NCBI GenBank assembly: GCA_902806295.1 | Contig: CADCWB010000059.1 | Span: 1 to 19,374, forward strand | Direction of reading: 5' to 3' | DNA length: 19,374 nucleotides | From: an uncultured Sphingomonas sp. | GTDB taxonomy: Bacteria; Pseudomonadota; Alphaproteobacteria; Sphingomonadales; Sphingomonadaceae | In this document: piece by piece, positions 1 through 6,349 of the stretch | How the letters are laid out: the number at the start of each line of letters is the position of its first letter | How positions within the stretch are numbered: the first letter of the stretch is position 1 | Position numbers and translations under genes: made by a program | The notes under the pieces: model-generated | Told to the model about the DNA's origin: nothing | Databases searched by the model: none | What the model saw: the letters and a program-made list of their open reading frames with translations, nothing else

Positions 1-1
1 G

Positions 2-451
2 CGAGTGAAACTGTTCGGTCAGCGGAAACGGACCGAGGTGCTGGATCCGATCTCCGGCCGGGTGCGCAACTTCAGCGACTTCTTCCCGAACTGGGAGTGG
101 AGCGTCGAGGCACGGCGCGATGTTGGTTCCTTATCTTACGGCTTTGTGATCAATCACCGCGACCGGTTCAGCTTTTTCCGCGCTAACGAGATCGACACCA
201 ACTATAACGGCGGCCCCTACTCGACTGCCTTCGTGGAGTACCGTCCGTCCGCCCGCACCTCCCTCACTTTCGACGTCGACAATCTGCTGAACACGACCGG
301 CGAGCGGGAACGCCTGTTCTTCGATCCGAACCGGTCCTCGCCCGATCCGGTCGTCCGAGAAAAGCGCGTCCGCAACCGGCACCTTAGTTTCGGCCTTACA
401 TTGAAGCAGAGCTTCGGCCGGGCGAGCGGCGGGGGTGGCGCAAAACCCTGA
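2..451 (+). CDS. TonB-dependent receptor, C-terminal part (5' end outside window)
   Basis: The frame is open from the first bases of the window, so only the last ~149 codons are seen. The protein shows the alternating pattern of outer-membrane beta strands, for example a strand around VEYRPSARTSLTFDVDNLLN followed by a charged loop and the final strand LSFGLTLKQSFG. The NLLN motif near the end, before an extracellular loop and the last strands, is common in the C-terminal barrel of TonB-dependent receptors. The barrel strand is followed by a short Gly-rich tail (ASGGGGAKP), so the terminal Phe is not the last residue. The plug domain and TonB box are off the window and the substrate cannot be inferred. 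The stop codon directly abuts gcdH, so the two may be co-transcribed. Confidence 0.8.
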   Translation, partial: RVKLFGQRKRTEVLDPISGRVRNFSDFFPNWEWSVEARRDVGSLSYGFVINHRDRFSFFRANEIDTNYNGGPYSTAFVEYRPSARTSLTFDVDNLLNTTGERERLFFDPNRSSPDPVVREKRVRNRHLSFGLTLKQSFGRASGGGGAKP

Positions 452-469
452 GTGGCGGTACAGGGCGGC

Positions 470-1687
470 ATGCTGAAAACCCGCGAAAAGACCCCCGGCC
501 ACGAGCCCGCCGTTCTGCCGTTCGATTGGAGCGACCCGTTCGGTCTCGACGAGCAGCTGACTGATGATGAGCGGATGGTCCGCGACACGGCCGAGGGCTA
601 CGCGCAGGAGCAGTTGCAGCCGCGCGTAACCGAGGCATATCTTCAGGAAAGCTTCGACCGTGAGATCCTGCGCGAGATGGGTCAGCTCGGCCTGCTCGGC
701 GCAACGATCCCGGCCGAATATGGGGGTGCCGGTCTTGGCTACGTCAGCTATGGCCTGATCGGGCGGGCGGTAGAGCGGGTCGACAGTGGGTATCGCTCGG
801 CCATGTCCGTGCAAAGCTCGCTCGTCATGTACCCGATCTACGCCTACGGATCGGAGGAGCAGCGGAGGAAGTATCTGCCTGGCCTCGCCTCGGGCGAACT
901 GGTCGGCTGTTTCGGCCTGACCGAGCCGGATGCGGGCTCCGACCCGAGCGGCATGCTGACCCGGGCCGAGAAAACGGCCACCGGTTATCGCATTTCGGGC
1001 GCCAAGATGTGGATCACCAACTCGCCGATCGCCGACGTGTTCGTGGTCTGGGCGAAGTCGGACGAGCATGGCGGCGCCATCCGCGGCTTCGTGCTAGAAA
1101 AGGACATGAAAGGTCTTTCCGCTCCCGCGGTTAAGCAGAAGCTGTCGCTGCGGGCGTCGATCACCGGCGAGATCGTCATGGATGGGGTGGAGGTCGGCGA
1201 GGACGCGCTGCTCCCCAACGTGCAAGGGCTGAAGGGCCCGTTCGGCTGTCTTAATCGTGCGCGCTACGGCATCGGCTGGGGCAGTATGGGCGCGGCCGAG
1301 GCCTGCTTCCACGCCGCGCGGCAGTATACACTCGATCGCAAGCAATTCGGGCGGCCGCTCGCGGCCACTCAGCTAGTGCAATTGAAGCTCGCCGACATGG
1401 TGACGGAGATCACGCTCGGACTGCAGGCAGCGCTGCGCGTGGGCCGGCGGCTGGAAGCGGGTGAACTCATCCCCGAGACGATCAGCCTGATTAAGCGCAA
1501 CAATGTTGGCAAGGCGCTGGCGATCGCCCGTGTTGCGCGCGACATGCATGGCGGCAATGGGATTAGCGCCGAGTATCATGTGATCCGCCACCTGCTGAAC
1601 CTGGAGACGGTGAACACCTACGAGGGCACGCATGACGTCCATGCGCTCATCCTTGGGCGGGCGATCACCGGGATTAGCGCCTTCTAG
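470..1687 (+). CDS. gcdH: Glutaryl-CoA dehydrogenase (acyl-CoA dehydrogenase family)
   Basis: This FAD enzyme oxidises and decarboxylates glutaryl-CoA to crotonyl-CoA in lysine/tryptophan and glutarate breakdown, passing electrons to ETF. From the ATG at 470 it has 405 residues, normal for the family. The N-terminus has the GCDH-like FDWSDPFGLDEQL segment. The acyl-CoA dehydrogenase signature CFGLTEPDAGSDPSG lies at about 147-161 and the flavin-binding WITNS at 181-185. Substrate-pocket residues GYRSAMSVQSSL lie at 108-119, with the catalytic Glu at about 385 in NTYEGTHDVHAL; this Glu-Gly-Thr-His-Asp context is typical of GCDH rather than other acyl-CoA dehydrogenases. An in-frame GTG at 452, right after the receptor stop, is an alternative start; neither start has a well-spaced Shine-Dalgarno (SD). 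The gene ends 3 bases before the convergent GNAT stop, with no visible terminator. Confidence 0.9.
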   Translation: MLKTREKTPGHEPAVLPFDWSDPFGLDEQLTDDERMVRDTAEGYAQEQLQPRVTEAYLQESFDREILREMGQLGLLGATIPAEYGGAGLGYVSYGLIGRAVERVDSGYRSAMSVQSSLVMYPIYAYGSEEQRRKYLPGLASGELVGCFGLTEPDAGSDPSGMLTRAEKTATGYRISGAKMWITNSPIADVFVVWAKSDEHGGAIRGFVLEKDMKGLSAPAVKQKLSLRASITGEIVMDGVEVGEDALLPNVQGLKGPFGCLNRARYGIGWGSMGAAEACFHAARQYTLDRKQFGRPLAATQLVQLKLADMVTEITLGLQAALRVGRRLEAGELIPETISLIKRNNVGKALAIARVARDMHGGNGISAEYHVIRHLLNLETVNTYEGTHDVHALILGRAITGISAF

Positions 1688-1690
1688 CGA

Positions 1691-2272
1691 TCAACTCCGG
1701 GCAGGGCGGCGCAGGACCAGCGTGGGTCCGTGGTAGTCGACCTTGCTGACCCGCTCGAAACCGAGCTTGGCGGCGAGCTGCAGGCTGGGTTCGTTGGCCG
1801 GGGCGATGATCGCCCAGATCGGCGTAGGCGGCAGTTGCTCATCGGCCCAGCTTAGCGCCGCCCGACAGGCCTCGCCGGCCAAGCCCTGCCCGTGGGTCTC
1901 TGTGGCCATGATCCAGCCCATTTCCGGCTCATTGCCGAACTGCGGTTCGAAGTCGCGCCAGGCGGTGAACAGGCCGACGTTGCCGACCAGCTTGCCATCG
2001 CAAAGCCGCTCGACGGCCCAGGTGCCGAAGCCGTTCAGCTGCCAGTTGCCGACTGCCGCGCAGATGCGGCGCCAGCACTCCTCCCGGCCCATCGGCTCGG
2101 GTCCGAAGTGCCGGTGCACCTCCGGCTCTTGCAGGATCATATGGTAAGGCTTGAAGTCTTCGGTTCGCCAGGCCCGTAAACGAAGCCGCCCGGTCTCCAA
2201 GGTCGGAGCCGGGCGGGCTTGTGGACTGGACCCCTGCTCAAGGCCGGGGTGACGACCGGTCGGGGTCGTCAC
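1691..2272 (-). CDS. GNAT-family N-acetyltransferase (RimJ/RimL-like)
   Basis: The protein is a GNAT acyl-CoA N-acyltransferase of the RimJ/RimL type. It shows the opening strand LETGRLRLRAW, a central WAVERLCDGKLVGNVGLF strand pair, the acetyl-CoA pyrophosphate loop HGQGLAGEA, and the late motif NEPSLQLAAKLGFERV. The substrate cannot be told from sequence. The longest frame starts at GTG 2272, overlapping the rpmE stop as GTGA. However, its first ~24 residues (including GRHPGLEQGSSPQ) are a translation of a dispersed palindrome and look non-coding. A TTG at 2200 would give METGRLRLRAW, the common start of this family, and 169 residues, although no SD precedes it. Translational coupling to rpmE is the alternative. 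The start is therefore uncertain; the family call is firm. Confidence 0.82.
   Translation of the reverse strand: MTTPTGRHPGLEQGSSPQARPAPTLETGRLRLRAWRTEDFKPYHMILQEPEVHRHFGPEPMGREECWRRICAAVGNWQLNGFGTWAVERLCDGKLVGNVGLFTAWRDFEPQFGNEPEMGWIMATETHGQGLAGEACRAALSWADEQLPPTPIWAIIAPANEPSLQLAAKLGFERVSKVDYHGPTLVLRRPARS
2183..2220. repeat. Inverted repeat, possible terminator-like hairpin downstream of rpmE
   Basis: Arms AAGCCGCCCGG and CCGGGCGGGCTT pair with one bulged base, and an inner CTCC/GGAG stem closes a 6-base loop. Read on the minus strand the stem lies ~50 bases after the rpmE stop and is followed by CTTCGTTTA, a weak U-tract. It may end rpmE transcripts, but it also covers the likely 5' end of the GNAT gene, whose candidate TTG start sits in the loop. 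Confidence 0.5.
2227..2255. repeat. REP-like dispersed palindrome (CCCC..CTCAAGG..GGGG type)
   Basis: The element reads TGGACCCC, then TGCTCAAGGC, then CGGGGTGACGA. It matches from memory a palindrome scattered through intergenic regions of many alphaproteobacteria (CCCCGGCTCAAGGCCGGGG core), here with one arm degenerated. It lies just after the rpmE stop and inside the 5' extension of the GNAT frame, which argues that this extension is not real coding sequence. Confidence 0.6.
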
Positions 2273-2499
2273 TTCTTGCCGAGGGTCAGTCCGCCAAAGC
2301 GCTTGTTGAAGCGCGCCACCTGGCCGCCGGTGTCGAGCATCCGCCCGCTGCCACCGGTCCAGGCCGGATGCGCCGTCGGATCAATGTCGAGGTGAAGGGT
2401 GTCGCCCTCTTTGCCCCAGGTCGAACGGGTCTGGTACTTGGTCCCGTCGGTCATCTCGACGGTAATGAAGTGATAGTCCGGGTGAGTGCCGCTCTTCAT
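2269..2499 (-). CDS. rpmE: 50S ribosomal protein L31
   Basis: This is a 76-residue large-subunit ribosomal protein. It begins MKSGTHPDYH and contains TDGTKYQTRSTWGKEG, LHLDIDPTAHPAWTGG and VARFNKRFGG, the usual alphaproteobacterial L31 blocks. It has no cysteines, so it is the zinc-independent (C-minus) form. An ATG also exists six bases earlier at 2505. The start at 2499 was chosen because AAGGA ends 9 bases before it, while only about 3 bases separate that SD from the upstream ATG, and because MKxxTHPDYH is the family start. The gene is divergent from the B12 uptake operon, with a hairpin and a plausible promoter upstream. Confidence 0.95.
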   Translation of the reverse strand: MKSGTHPDYHFITVEMTDGTKYQTRSTWGKEGDTLHLDIDPTAHPAWTGGSGRMLDTGGQVARFNKRFGGLTLGKK

Positions 2500-2520
2500 G
2501 ATCATATTTCCTTGCAGATT

Positions 2521-2538
2521 GGCTGGTTCCGACCAGCC
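2521..2538 (-). promoter_or_regulatory. Perfect hairpin in the rpmE 5' leader
   Basis: GGCTGGT and ACCAGCC form a perfect 7-bp stem with a 4-base loop. It lies about 9 bases upstream of the rpmE SD, between the likely promoter and the start. It could be an L31 autoregulatory leader or simply a leader-stabilising stem; no further support is visible. Confidence 0.4.
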
Positions 2539-2555
2539 TGGAGGATGTGGCGCGC

Positions 2556-2584
2556 GCCCTAGCGGAGCCGCGGGTGCTTGACAA
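2556..2584 (-). promoter_or_regulatory. Likely rpmE promoter (TTGTCA-N17-TAGGGC)
   Basis: On the minus strand TTGTCA (2584-2579) is followed after exactly 17 bases by TAGGGC (2561-2556), then GCGCGCC. The candidate rpsB promoter in this window has the same plan (TTGCAG-N17-TAAGGG then CGCCGCC), which supports both. The start of transcription would be ~50 bases upstream of the rpmE start codon. Confidence 0.45.
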
Positions 2585-2606
2585 GTTCGACCCCTCTGCG
2601 CGAGAG
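2578..2606 (+). promoter_or_regulatory. Candidate promoter of the B12 operon (TTGACA -35)
   Basis: A consensus TTGACA at 2578-2583 lies ~30 bases upstream of the start of the riboswitch, the right place for the -35 of btuB. The -10 region at 17-base spacing (CGAGAG) is poor. This -35 overlaps the -35 of the divergent rpmE promoter almost completely. Confidence 0.35.
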
Positions 2607-2613
2607 GCGCCGC

Positions 2614-2728
2614 AGGACCAGGGGTCAAGGAAGCCGGTGAGATGCCGGCGCTCTGCCCGGAACGGTGAGGCTGCGACTTGGGTGCGATGCACCCGGCCAT
2701 AGCCCAGCCCGATACTTGCCCTGGCTCC
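2614..2728 (+). promoter_or_regulatory. Cobalamin (B12) riboswitch, short form
   Basis: Conserved blocks of the cobalamin aptamer occur in order. GGAAGCCGGTGA and GCCGGCGCT (2629-2652) correspond to the GGAA-CCGGTG / CCGG-GCT element. CCCGGAACGGTGA (2656-2668) corresponds to the CCCGCAACGGT junction. A small GGGTGC/GCACCC hairpin lies at 2680-2694. AGCCCAGCCC-GATACTTGCC (2701-2720) corresponds to the B12 box (AGCC-GG-ACCTGCC). CCAGGG (2618-2623) can pair with CCCTGG (2719-2724) to close the domain. The peripheral arm is very short, resembling the compact class II variants. It lies directly upstream of btuBFCD, whose expression it should turn off when cobalamin binds. No covariance search was run. 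Confidence 0.82.
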
Positions 2729-2824
2729 GTCGTCCGTTTCTTCGCCCGGGTCCAGGCGGAGGGCGTGGGCGCTGCACATGCGGCCCTCCGTGACGACATC
2801 CATGTCGTCCCGAGGAGATTTCTT
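2729..2824 (+). promoter_or_regulatory. Riboswitch expression platform / btuB leader
   Basis: This segment links the B12 box to the btuB start and contains stacked inverted repeats. CGGAGGGC (2757-2764) pairs with GCCCTCCG (2783-2790), a perfect 8-bp stem. GACGACAT (2792-2799) pairs with ATGTCGTC (2802-2809), immediately before the SD GAGGAGA (2812-2818). GTCGTC at 2729-2734, just after the B12 box, duplicates part of the right arm and could compete for GACGAC. No poly-U tract follows the hairpins, so control of translation is more likely than intrinsic termination. The ligand-dependent folding is inferred. Confidence 0.5.
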
Positions 2825-4672
2825 GTGTTCTTCATATCCGATGTTCCTGCCGCGGCTGCGGAGCCGACGGCCATTGTCGTTACTGCTTCGCGTGCACCGC
2901 AAGCGCAGGATCGCACGCCCGCGACCGTCAGCGTCCTCGACAAGCGCAAGCTGGAGCGGCTGGGCGAGCCGCTGATCACCAACGTCCTGCGGCTGCTGCC
3001 CTCCACTGCGGTCGCTCAGTCGGGCCCGGCCGGGTCGATCACCGAAGTGCGCATCCGCGGTGCGGAGGCCAACCACACGCTGCTGTTCATCGACGGCATC
3101 CGCGCCAACGATCCTGCCGCCGGCAACATCCCCCGCTTCGAGCTGCTCGGTGCCGATCTGGCCGACCAAGTGGAGCTGGTGCGCGGACCGCAATCGGCGC
3201 TGTGGGGTTCGGAGGCGATCGGGGGAGTGATCGCCCTCTCCTCCAACTCTGCTGCCGGAGCAAGCGCGACTGCCGAAGCGGGCTCGTTCGAGTTCGGACG
3301 ACTGTCCGGTCGCGGGGGGATCAAGAGCGGCGATGTGACCGCCGTGCTCGCCGCGGGCTATCAACGCGCGACCGGCATCGACAGCTTCGACGGGCCGGAC
3401 GGCGACAAGGACGGCTACAACAATCTGTCACTACGGACGCGCGTCAGCTGGCAGCCGAGCCAAGCGGTGGAGCTCGGCCTGACCGGCTTCGCGGTGCGTG
3501 GACGGTCGGAATATGATGGATTCGAGGATTTCGTCCGGGCGGATACCGACGACCTCACGCGCAACCGGCTGGGAGCGGTCGGCGTCAGTGGCCGCTGGCA
3601 GGCAGACGGATGGACCATCCGCGGCGGGGCGTCCCTGCTGGGCTCGCGCAACCGCAACCTGCTGGACGGCGAGTTCGTCAATCAGACGACCGGCGGCCGC
3701 AACGCGCTCACCGTCCAGGTCGACCGCGCGCTCACCACCGGGCAGGTGTCTCATCGCTTGATCGTCGCCTTGGACGCCGATCGGGAGCGCTTCACCGCCA
3801 AGGACGACGTCTACGGCGGCGCTACCGATCAAAAGCGCCGTCGCAGTCACCTGGCCGCCACCGGCGAGTGGCGCGCCGAATTGGGTCCGCTGGTGACCGC
3901 CCTGGCGCTGCGCCGCGACGCGTTCAATCGCTTTAAGGACGCCACAACCGTCCGCGGCTCGGCCCTGCTGGGGCTCGGCGGCGGCTGGGCAGCGACTGCA
4001 TCCTATGGCGAGGGCATCGCACAGCCGACTTTCTTCGACCTCTACGGCTTCTTTCCCGGTAGCTTCATCGGCAATTCGGATCTCCGACCGGAGCGATCGC
4101 GCGGCTGGGAGGGCGTCCTGCGCTACGCCGCCGGTCCAGTCCGCGCGTCGGCGGTGGTCCATCGCCAGCGGCTCCGCAACGAGATCGTCAGCGTGTTCCT
4201 GCCAGACTTCCTTTCCAGCACGGCCAATGCCACCGGCACCAGCCGCCGCGCGGGCCTGGAACTGGAGGGCGAGTGGCAGCTATCCCCGACGCTGCGGCTT
4301 AGCGGCAGCTATGCCTATCTGAAGGCCAGCGAGCGGCAAGCGGAGGGTGACCTAGCCGTTCGCGAGCTGCGGCGACCCAAGCATAGCGGCAGCGTGAGCG
4401 TGGACGGGAGCGCGGGCCGCTGGACCTATGGTACAAGCATGGCGCTGGTCGGCGATCGCCGCGACCTTGACTTCGATGTGTTCCCGGCGCGGACGGTTAC
4501 GCTGGACAGCTATTGGCTGGGCGGAGCGCGGCTGGCCTACCGGCTGAGCGATCGGCTGGAGCTGTTCGGCCGCGTCGCCAACGCCTTCGACCGGAACTAT
4601 CAGGACGTGTTCGGCTACCGCACGGAAGGGAGAAGCGCCTATGCCGGCATCCGCATTGGCAGTGGCGGCTAG
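2825..4672 (+). CDS. btuB: TonB-dependent vitamin B12 receptor BtuB
   Basis: This is the outer-membrane receptor that takes up cobalamin using TonB energy. It has 615 residues, close to E. coli BtuB (614). A TonB-box-like stretch PTAIVVTASR lies at about residues 14-23. The plug follows with RIRGAEANHTLLFIDGIRAND, VELVRGPQSALWGSEAIGGVI and further plug motifs, then a barrel ending in LFGRVANAFDRNYQDVFGYR. The start is GTG 2825, with SD GAGGAGA six bases upstream; the frame reads back through the riboswitch and cannot start there. GTG 2765 is a weaker alternative. Oddities: only ~12 residues precede the TonB box, so a normal signal peptide is missing, and the protein ends AGIRIGSGG without the usual terminal Phe. 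The end overlaps btuF by 32 bases. The riboswitch upstream and btuFCD downstream support B12 as substrate. Confidence 0.88.
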   Translation: MFFISDVPAAAAEPTAIVVTASRAPQAQDRTPATVSVLDKRKLERLGEPLITNVLRLLPSTAVAQSGPAGSITEVRIRGAEANHTLLFIDGIRANDPAAGNIPRFELLGADLADQVELVRGPQSALWGSEAIGGVIALSSNSAAGASATAEAGSFEFGRLSGRGGIKSGDVTAVLAAGYQRATGIDSFDGPDGDKDGYNNLSLRTRVSWQPSQAVELGLTGFAVRGRSEYDGFEDFVRADTDDLTRNRLGAVGVSGRWQADGWTIRGGASLLGSRNRNLLDGEFVNQTTGGRNALTVQVDRALTTGQVSHRLIVALDADRERFTAKDDVYGGATDQKRRRSHLAATGEWRAELGPLVTALALRRDAFNRFKDATTVRGSALLGLGGGWAATASYGEGIAQPTFFDLYGFFPGSFIGNSDLRPERSRGWEGVLRYAAGPVRASAVVHRQRLRNEIVSVFLPDFLSSTANATGTSRRAGLELEGEWQLSPTLRLSGSYAYLKASERQAEGDLAVRELRRPKHSGSVSVDGSAGRWTYGTSMALVGDRRDLDFDVFPARTVTLDSYWLGGARLAYRLSDRLELFGRVANAFDRNYQDVFGYRTEGRSAYAGIRIGSGG

Positions 4673-5393
4673 TGGTGCGCTGCGGGTCGCTTCGCTCAAC
4701 CTGTGTACGGACGAGTATCTGCTGCTGCTCGCCGGGCCGGGACAGATAGTCAGCGTCAGCCATCTGGCCCAGGATCCGAATGAGTCGGTGCTGTGGCGCT
4801 CGGCGCGGCAGGTTCCGGCCAACTCGGGATCGCTGGAGTCGGTGCTTCAGTTCCGGCCGTCCGTTGTTCTGACGATGGGCGGAGCCGGGCGCGACACGGC
4901 CACCATTGCGCGGCGGCTGGGCATTCGGCTGCTCGACCTGCCCTTCCCCGCCAGCATCGCCGATGTTGAGCGGCAAGCGACCGAGGTCGCCGCACTGCTC
5001 GGCCAGCCCGCTCGGGTTCGGCCCTTCCGCAGCCGGATCGCGAGCCTCCGGCGGGCGGTGGTCCCCGCTCGGGATGCCGCCTTCCTGTCCGGGGGTGGGC
5101 TGTCGCTCTCGCCTGGCTCGCTCGGCGCCGAGTGGATGCGGCTCGCAGGGTTCCGCCAGCGCTCCTTCCCCAGTGGGCGGCTCAGCTTAGAGACTTTGGC
5201 AACGGCGCCTCCCAAGTGGCTGATTAGGAGCGATTATCGCCGAGGGCAGTTCGATCGGGGGCAGGCTTGGCTGCGGCATTCGTTGGTGCGGCGGTTGCGC
5301 TCGCGTACGATCCTCACCGACGGGCGGCGCTGGACCTGCGGCGGGCTGCCGATGATCGAAGAGATCGAACGCTTGGGCCGGCTCAGATCATGA
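4641..5393 (+). CDS. btuF: Periplasmic cobalamin-binding protein BtuF (ABC transporter)
   Basis: This is a substrate-binding protein of the helical-backbone (BtuF/FecB) class, 250 residues. It delivers cobalamin to BtuCD. The first lobe opens with RVASLNLCTDEYLLLLAGPGQIVSVS, the classic BtuF entry, followed by a linker and a second lobe with LSLETLATAPPKWLI and TCGGLPMIEEIERL at the end. The start ATG 4641 lies inside the btuB tail with a GGAAGGGAGA SD 7-8 bases upstream. The N-terminus (MPASALAVAASGAL) is short and lacks a basic n-region, so export signals are weak by eye. The stop overlaps the btuC start as ATGA. Related siderophore or haem binding proteins are the alternative, but the riboswitch and btuB context favour B12. 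Confidence 0.85.
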   Translation: MPASALAVAASGALRVASLNLCTDEYLLLLAGPGQIVSVSHLAQDPNESVLWRSARQVPANSGSLESVLQFRPSVVLTMGGAGRDTATIARRLGIRLLDLPFPASIADVERQATEVAALLGQPARVRPFRSRIASLRRAVVPARDAAFLSGGGLSLSPGSLGAEWMRLAGFRQRSFPSGRLSLETLATAPPKWLIRSDYRRGQFDRGQAWLRHSLVRRLRSRTILTDGRRWTCGGLPMIEEIERLGRLRS

Positions 5394-6349
5394 TCCGTGC
5401 CGTGCTTGCCTCAGCGCTGGTGGTGCTCACAACCGCGGCCATGCTGTTGCCGTGGGCCGCCCTTCAGGAGCTTTGGCAGCGCGATCCCGCGCTTGGGGCC
5501 ACCGTGCTGCTTGAACTGCGTCTGCCGCGACTGTTGCTGGCGCTTGGCTATGGCGCCACCCTGGGCATCACGGGAGCGGCGTTGCAGGCCCTTTTTGCCA
5601 ATCCACTCGCCTCGCCGGACATCACAGGCAGCAGCAGCGGAGCGGCCTTGGGAGCGGTCGCGGGCGGTTATTGGCTCGGCTGGTCACAACCGCTGGCCTT
5701 GGCAGGATGCGGAATGGCCGGGGCGCTGCTTGCCCTCATCCTCCTGCTGGCGCTCGCCGGCCGGCGAGCCGACACGGCGACCTTGTTGCTCGCAGGCCTG
5801 GCGATCAGCCTCGCGGCGGGGGCGATGACCAGCCTGTCACTGGCGCTGGCACCCTCCCCATTCGCTTTTTACGACAGCTTCGACTGGCTGATGGGCAGCC
5901 TGGTCGATCGAAGCCTCGAGCAAGCCACAACCGCGCTCATCCCCGCCGCGCTGGCCTGCGGGTGGCTGCTGGCGCGCACGCCGTCCTTGGACGCCCTTGC
6001 ATTAGGCGAGGACGTTGCCGGCTCGCTCGGTCACCATCCTGAGCGCATCCGGCGCGAAGTGGTGGTGGCCAGCGCTCTGGCCGTGGGAGCGTGCGTCTCG
6101 GTGTGCGGGGCCGTCGGCTTCATCGGCCTGATCGCACCCGTGCTCGCCCGCCGCCTGACGGGTGGTCACCCGGGGCGAGCGCTGTGGCCAGCCGCACTGC
6201 TGGGAGCTGCCTTGCTGCTCAGTGCCGACCTGCTGACGCGCCTTGCACCCCTTGGCCGCACCATTCCGCTGGGCGTGGTCACCGCCACGCTAGGAACCCC
6301 GTTGTTCCTCTGGCTGCTGCTGCGGATGCGTTGGCGGTTGGCGCCATGA
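5390..6349 (+). CDS. btuC: ABC transporter permease BtuC (FecCD family)
   Basis: This is the inner-membrane permease of the B12 importer, 319 residues and highly hydrophobic with about ten membrane segments. Family blocks are visible: LRLPRLLLALGYGATLGITGAALQALFANPLASPDITGSSSGA near the N-terminus, LLLAGLAISLAAGAM in the middle, the DWLMGSL segment, and GAVGFIGLIAPVLARRLTGGHP, the coupling-helix region contacting the ATPase. TIPLGVVTATLGTPLFLWLL forms the last membrane helix. The start is ATG 5390, overlapping the btuF stop (ATGA); the open frame extends further upstream but only through btuF sequence. The stop overlaps the btuD start, also as ATGA, which implies coupled translation of all three subunits. 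Confidence 0.9.
   Translation: MIRAVLASALVVLTTAAMLLPWAALQELWQRDPALGATVLLELRLPRLLLALGYGATLGITGAALQALFANPLASPDITGSSSGAALGAVAGGYWLGWSQPLALAGCGMAGALLALILLLALAGRRADTATLLLAGLAISLAAGAMTSLSLALAPSPFAFYDSFDWLMGSLVDRSLEQATTALIPAALACGWLLARTPSLDALALGEDVAGSLGHHPERIRREVVVASALAVGACVSVCGAVGFIGLIAPVLARRLTGGHPGRALWPAALLGAALLLSADLLTRLAPLGRTIPLGVVTATLGTPLFLWLLLRMRWRLAP

Noticed and set aside
131..1069. 312-codon open frame on the minus strand across the receptor and gcdH
   Set aside because: Antisense shadow of two well-recognised genes in GC-rich DNA; its protein shows no domain pattern.
2678..2824. Upstream extension of the btuB frame from ATG 2678
   Set aside because: The segment lies inside the cobalamin riboswitch and its B12 box and has no SD at the ATG.
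5267..5389. Upstream extension of the btuC frame
   Set aside because: It only reads btuF DNA in another frame; ATG 5390 with the ATGA overlap fits the family N-terminus.
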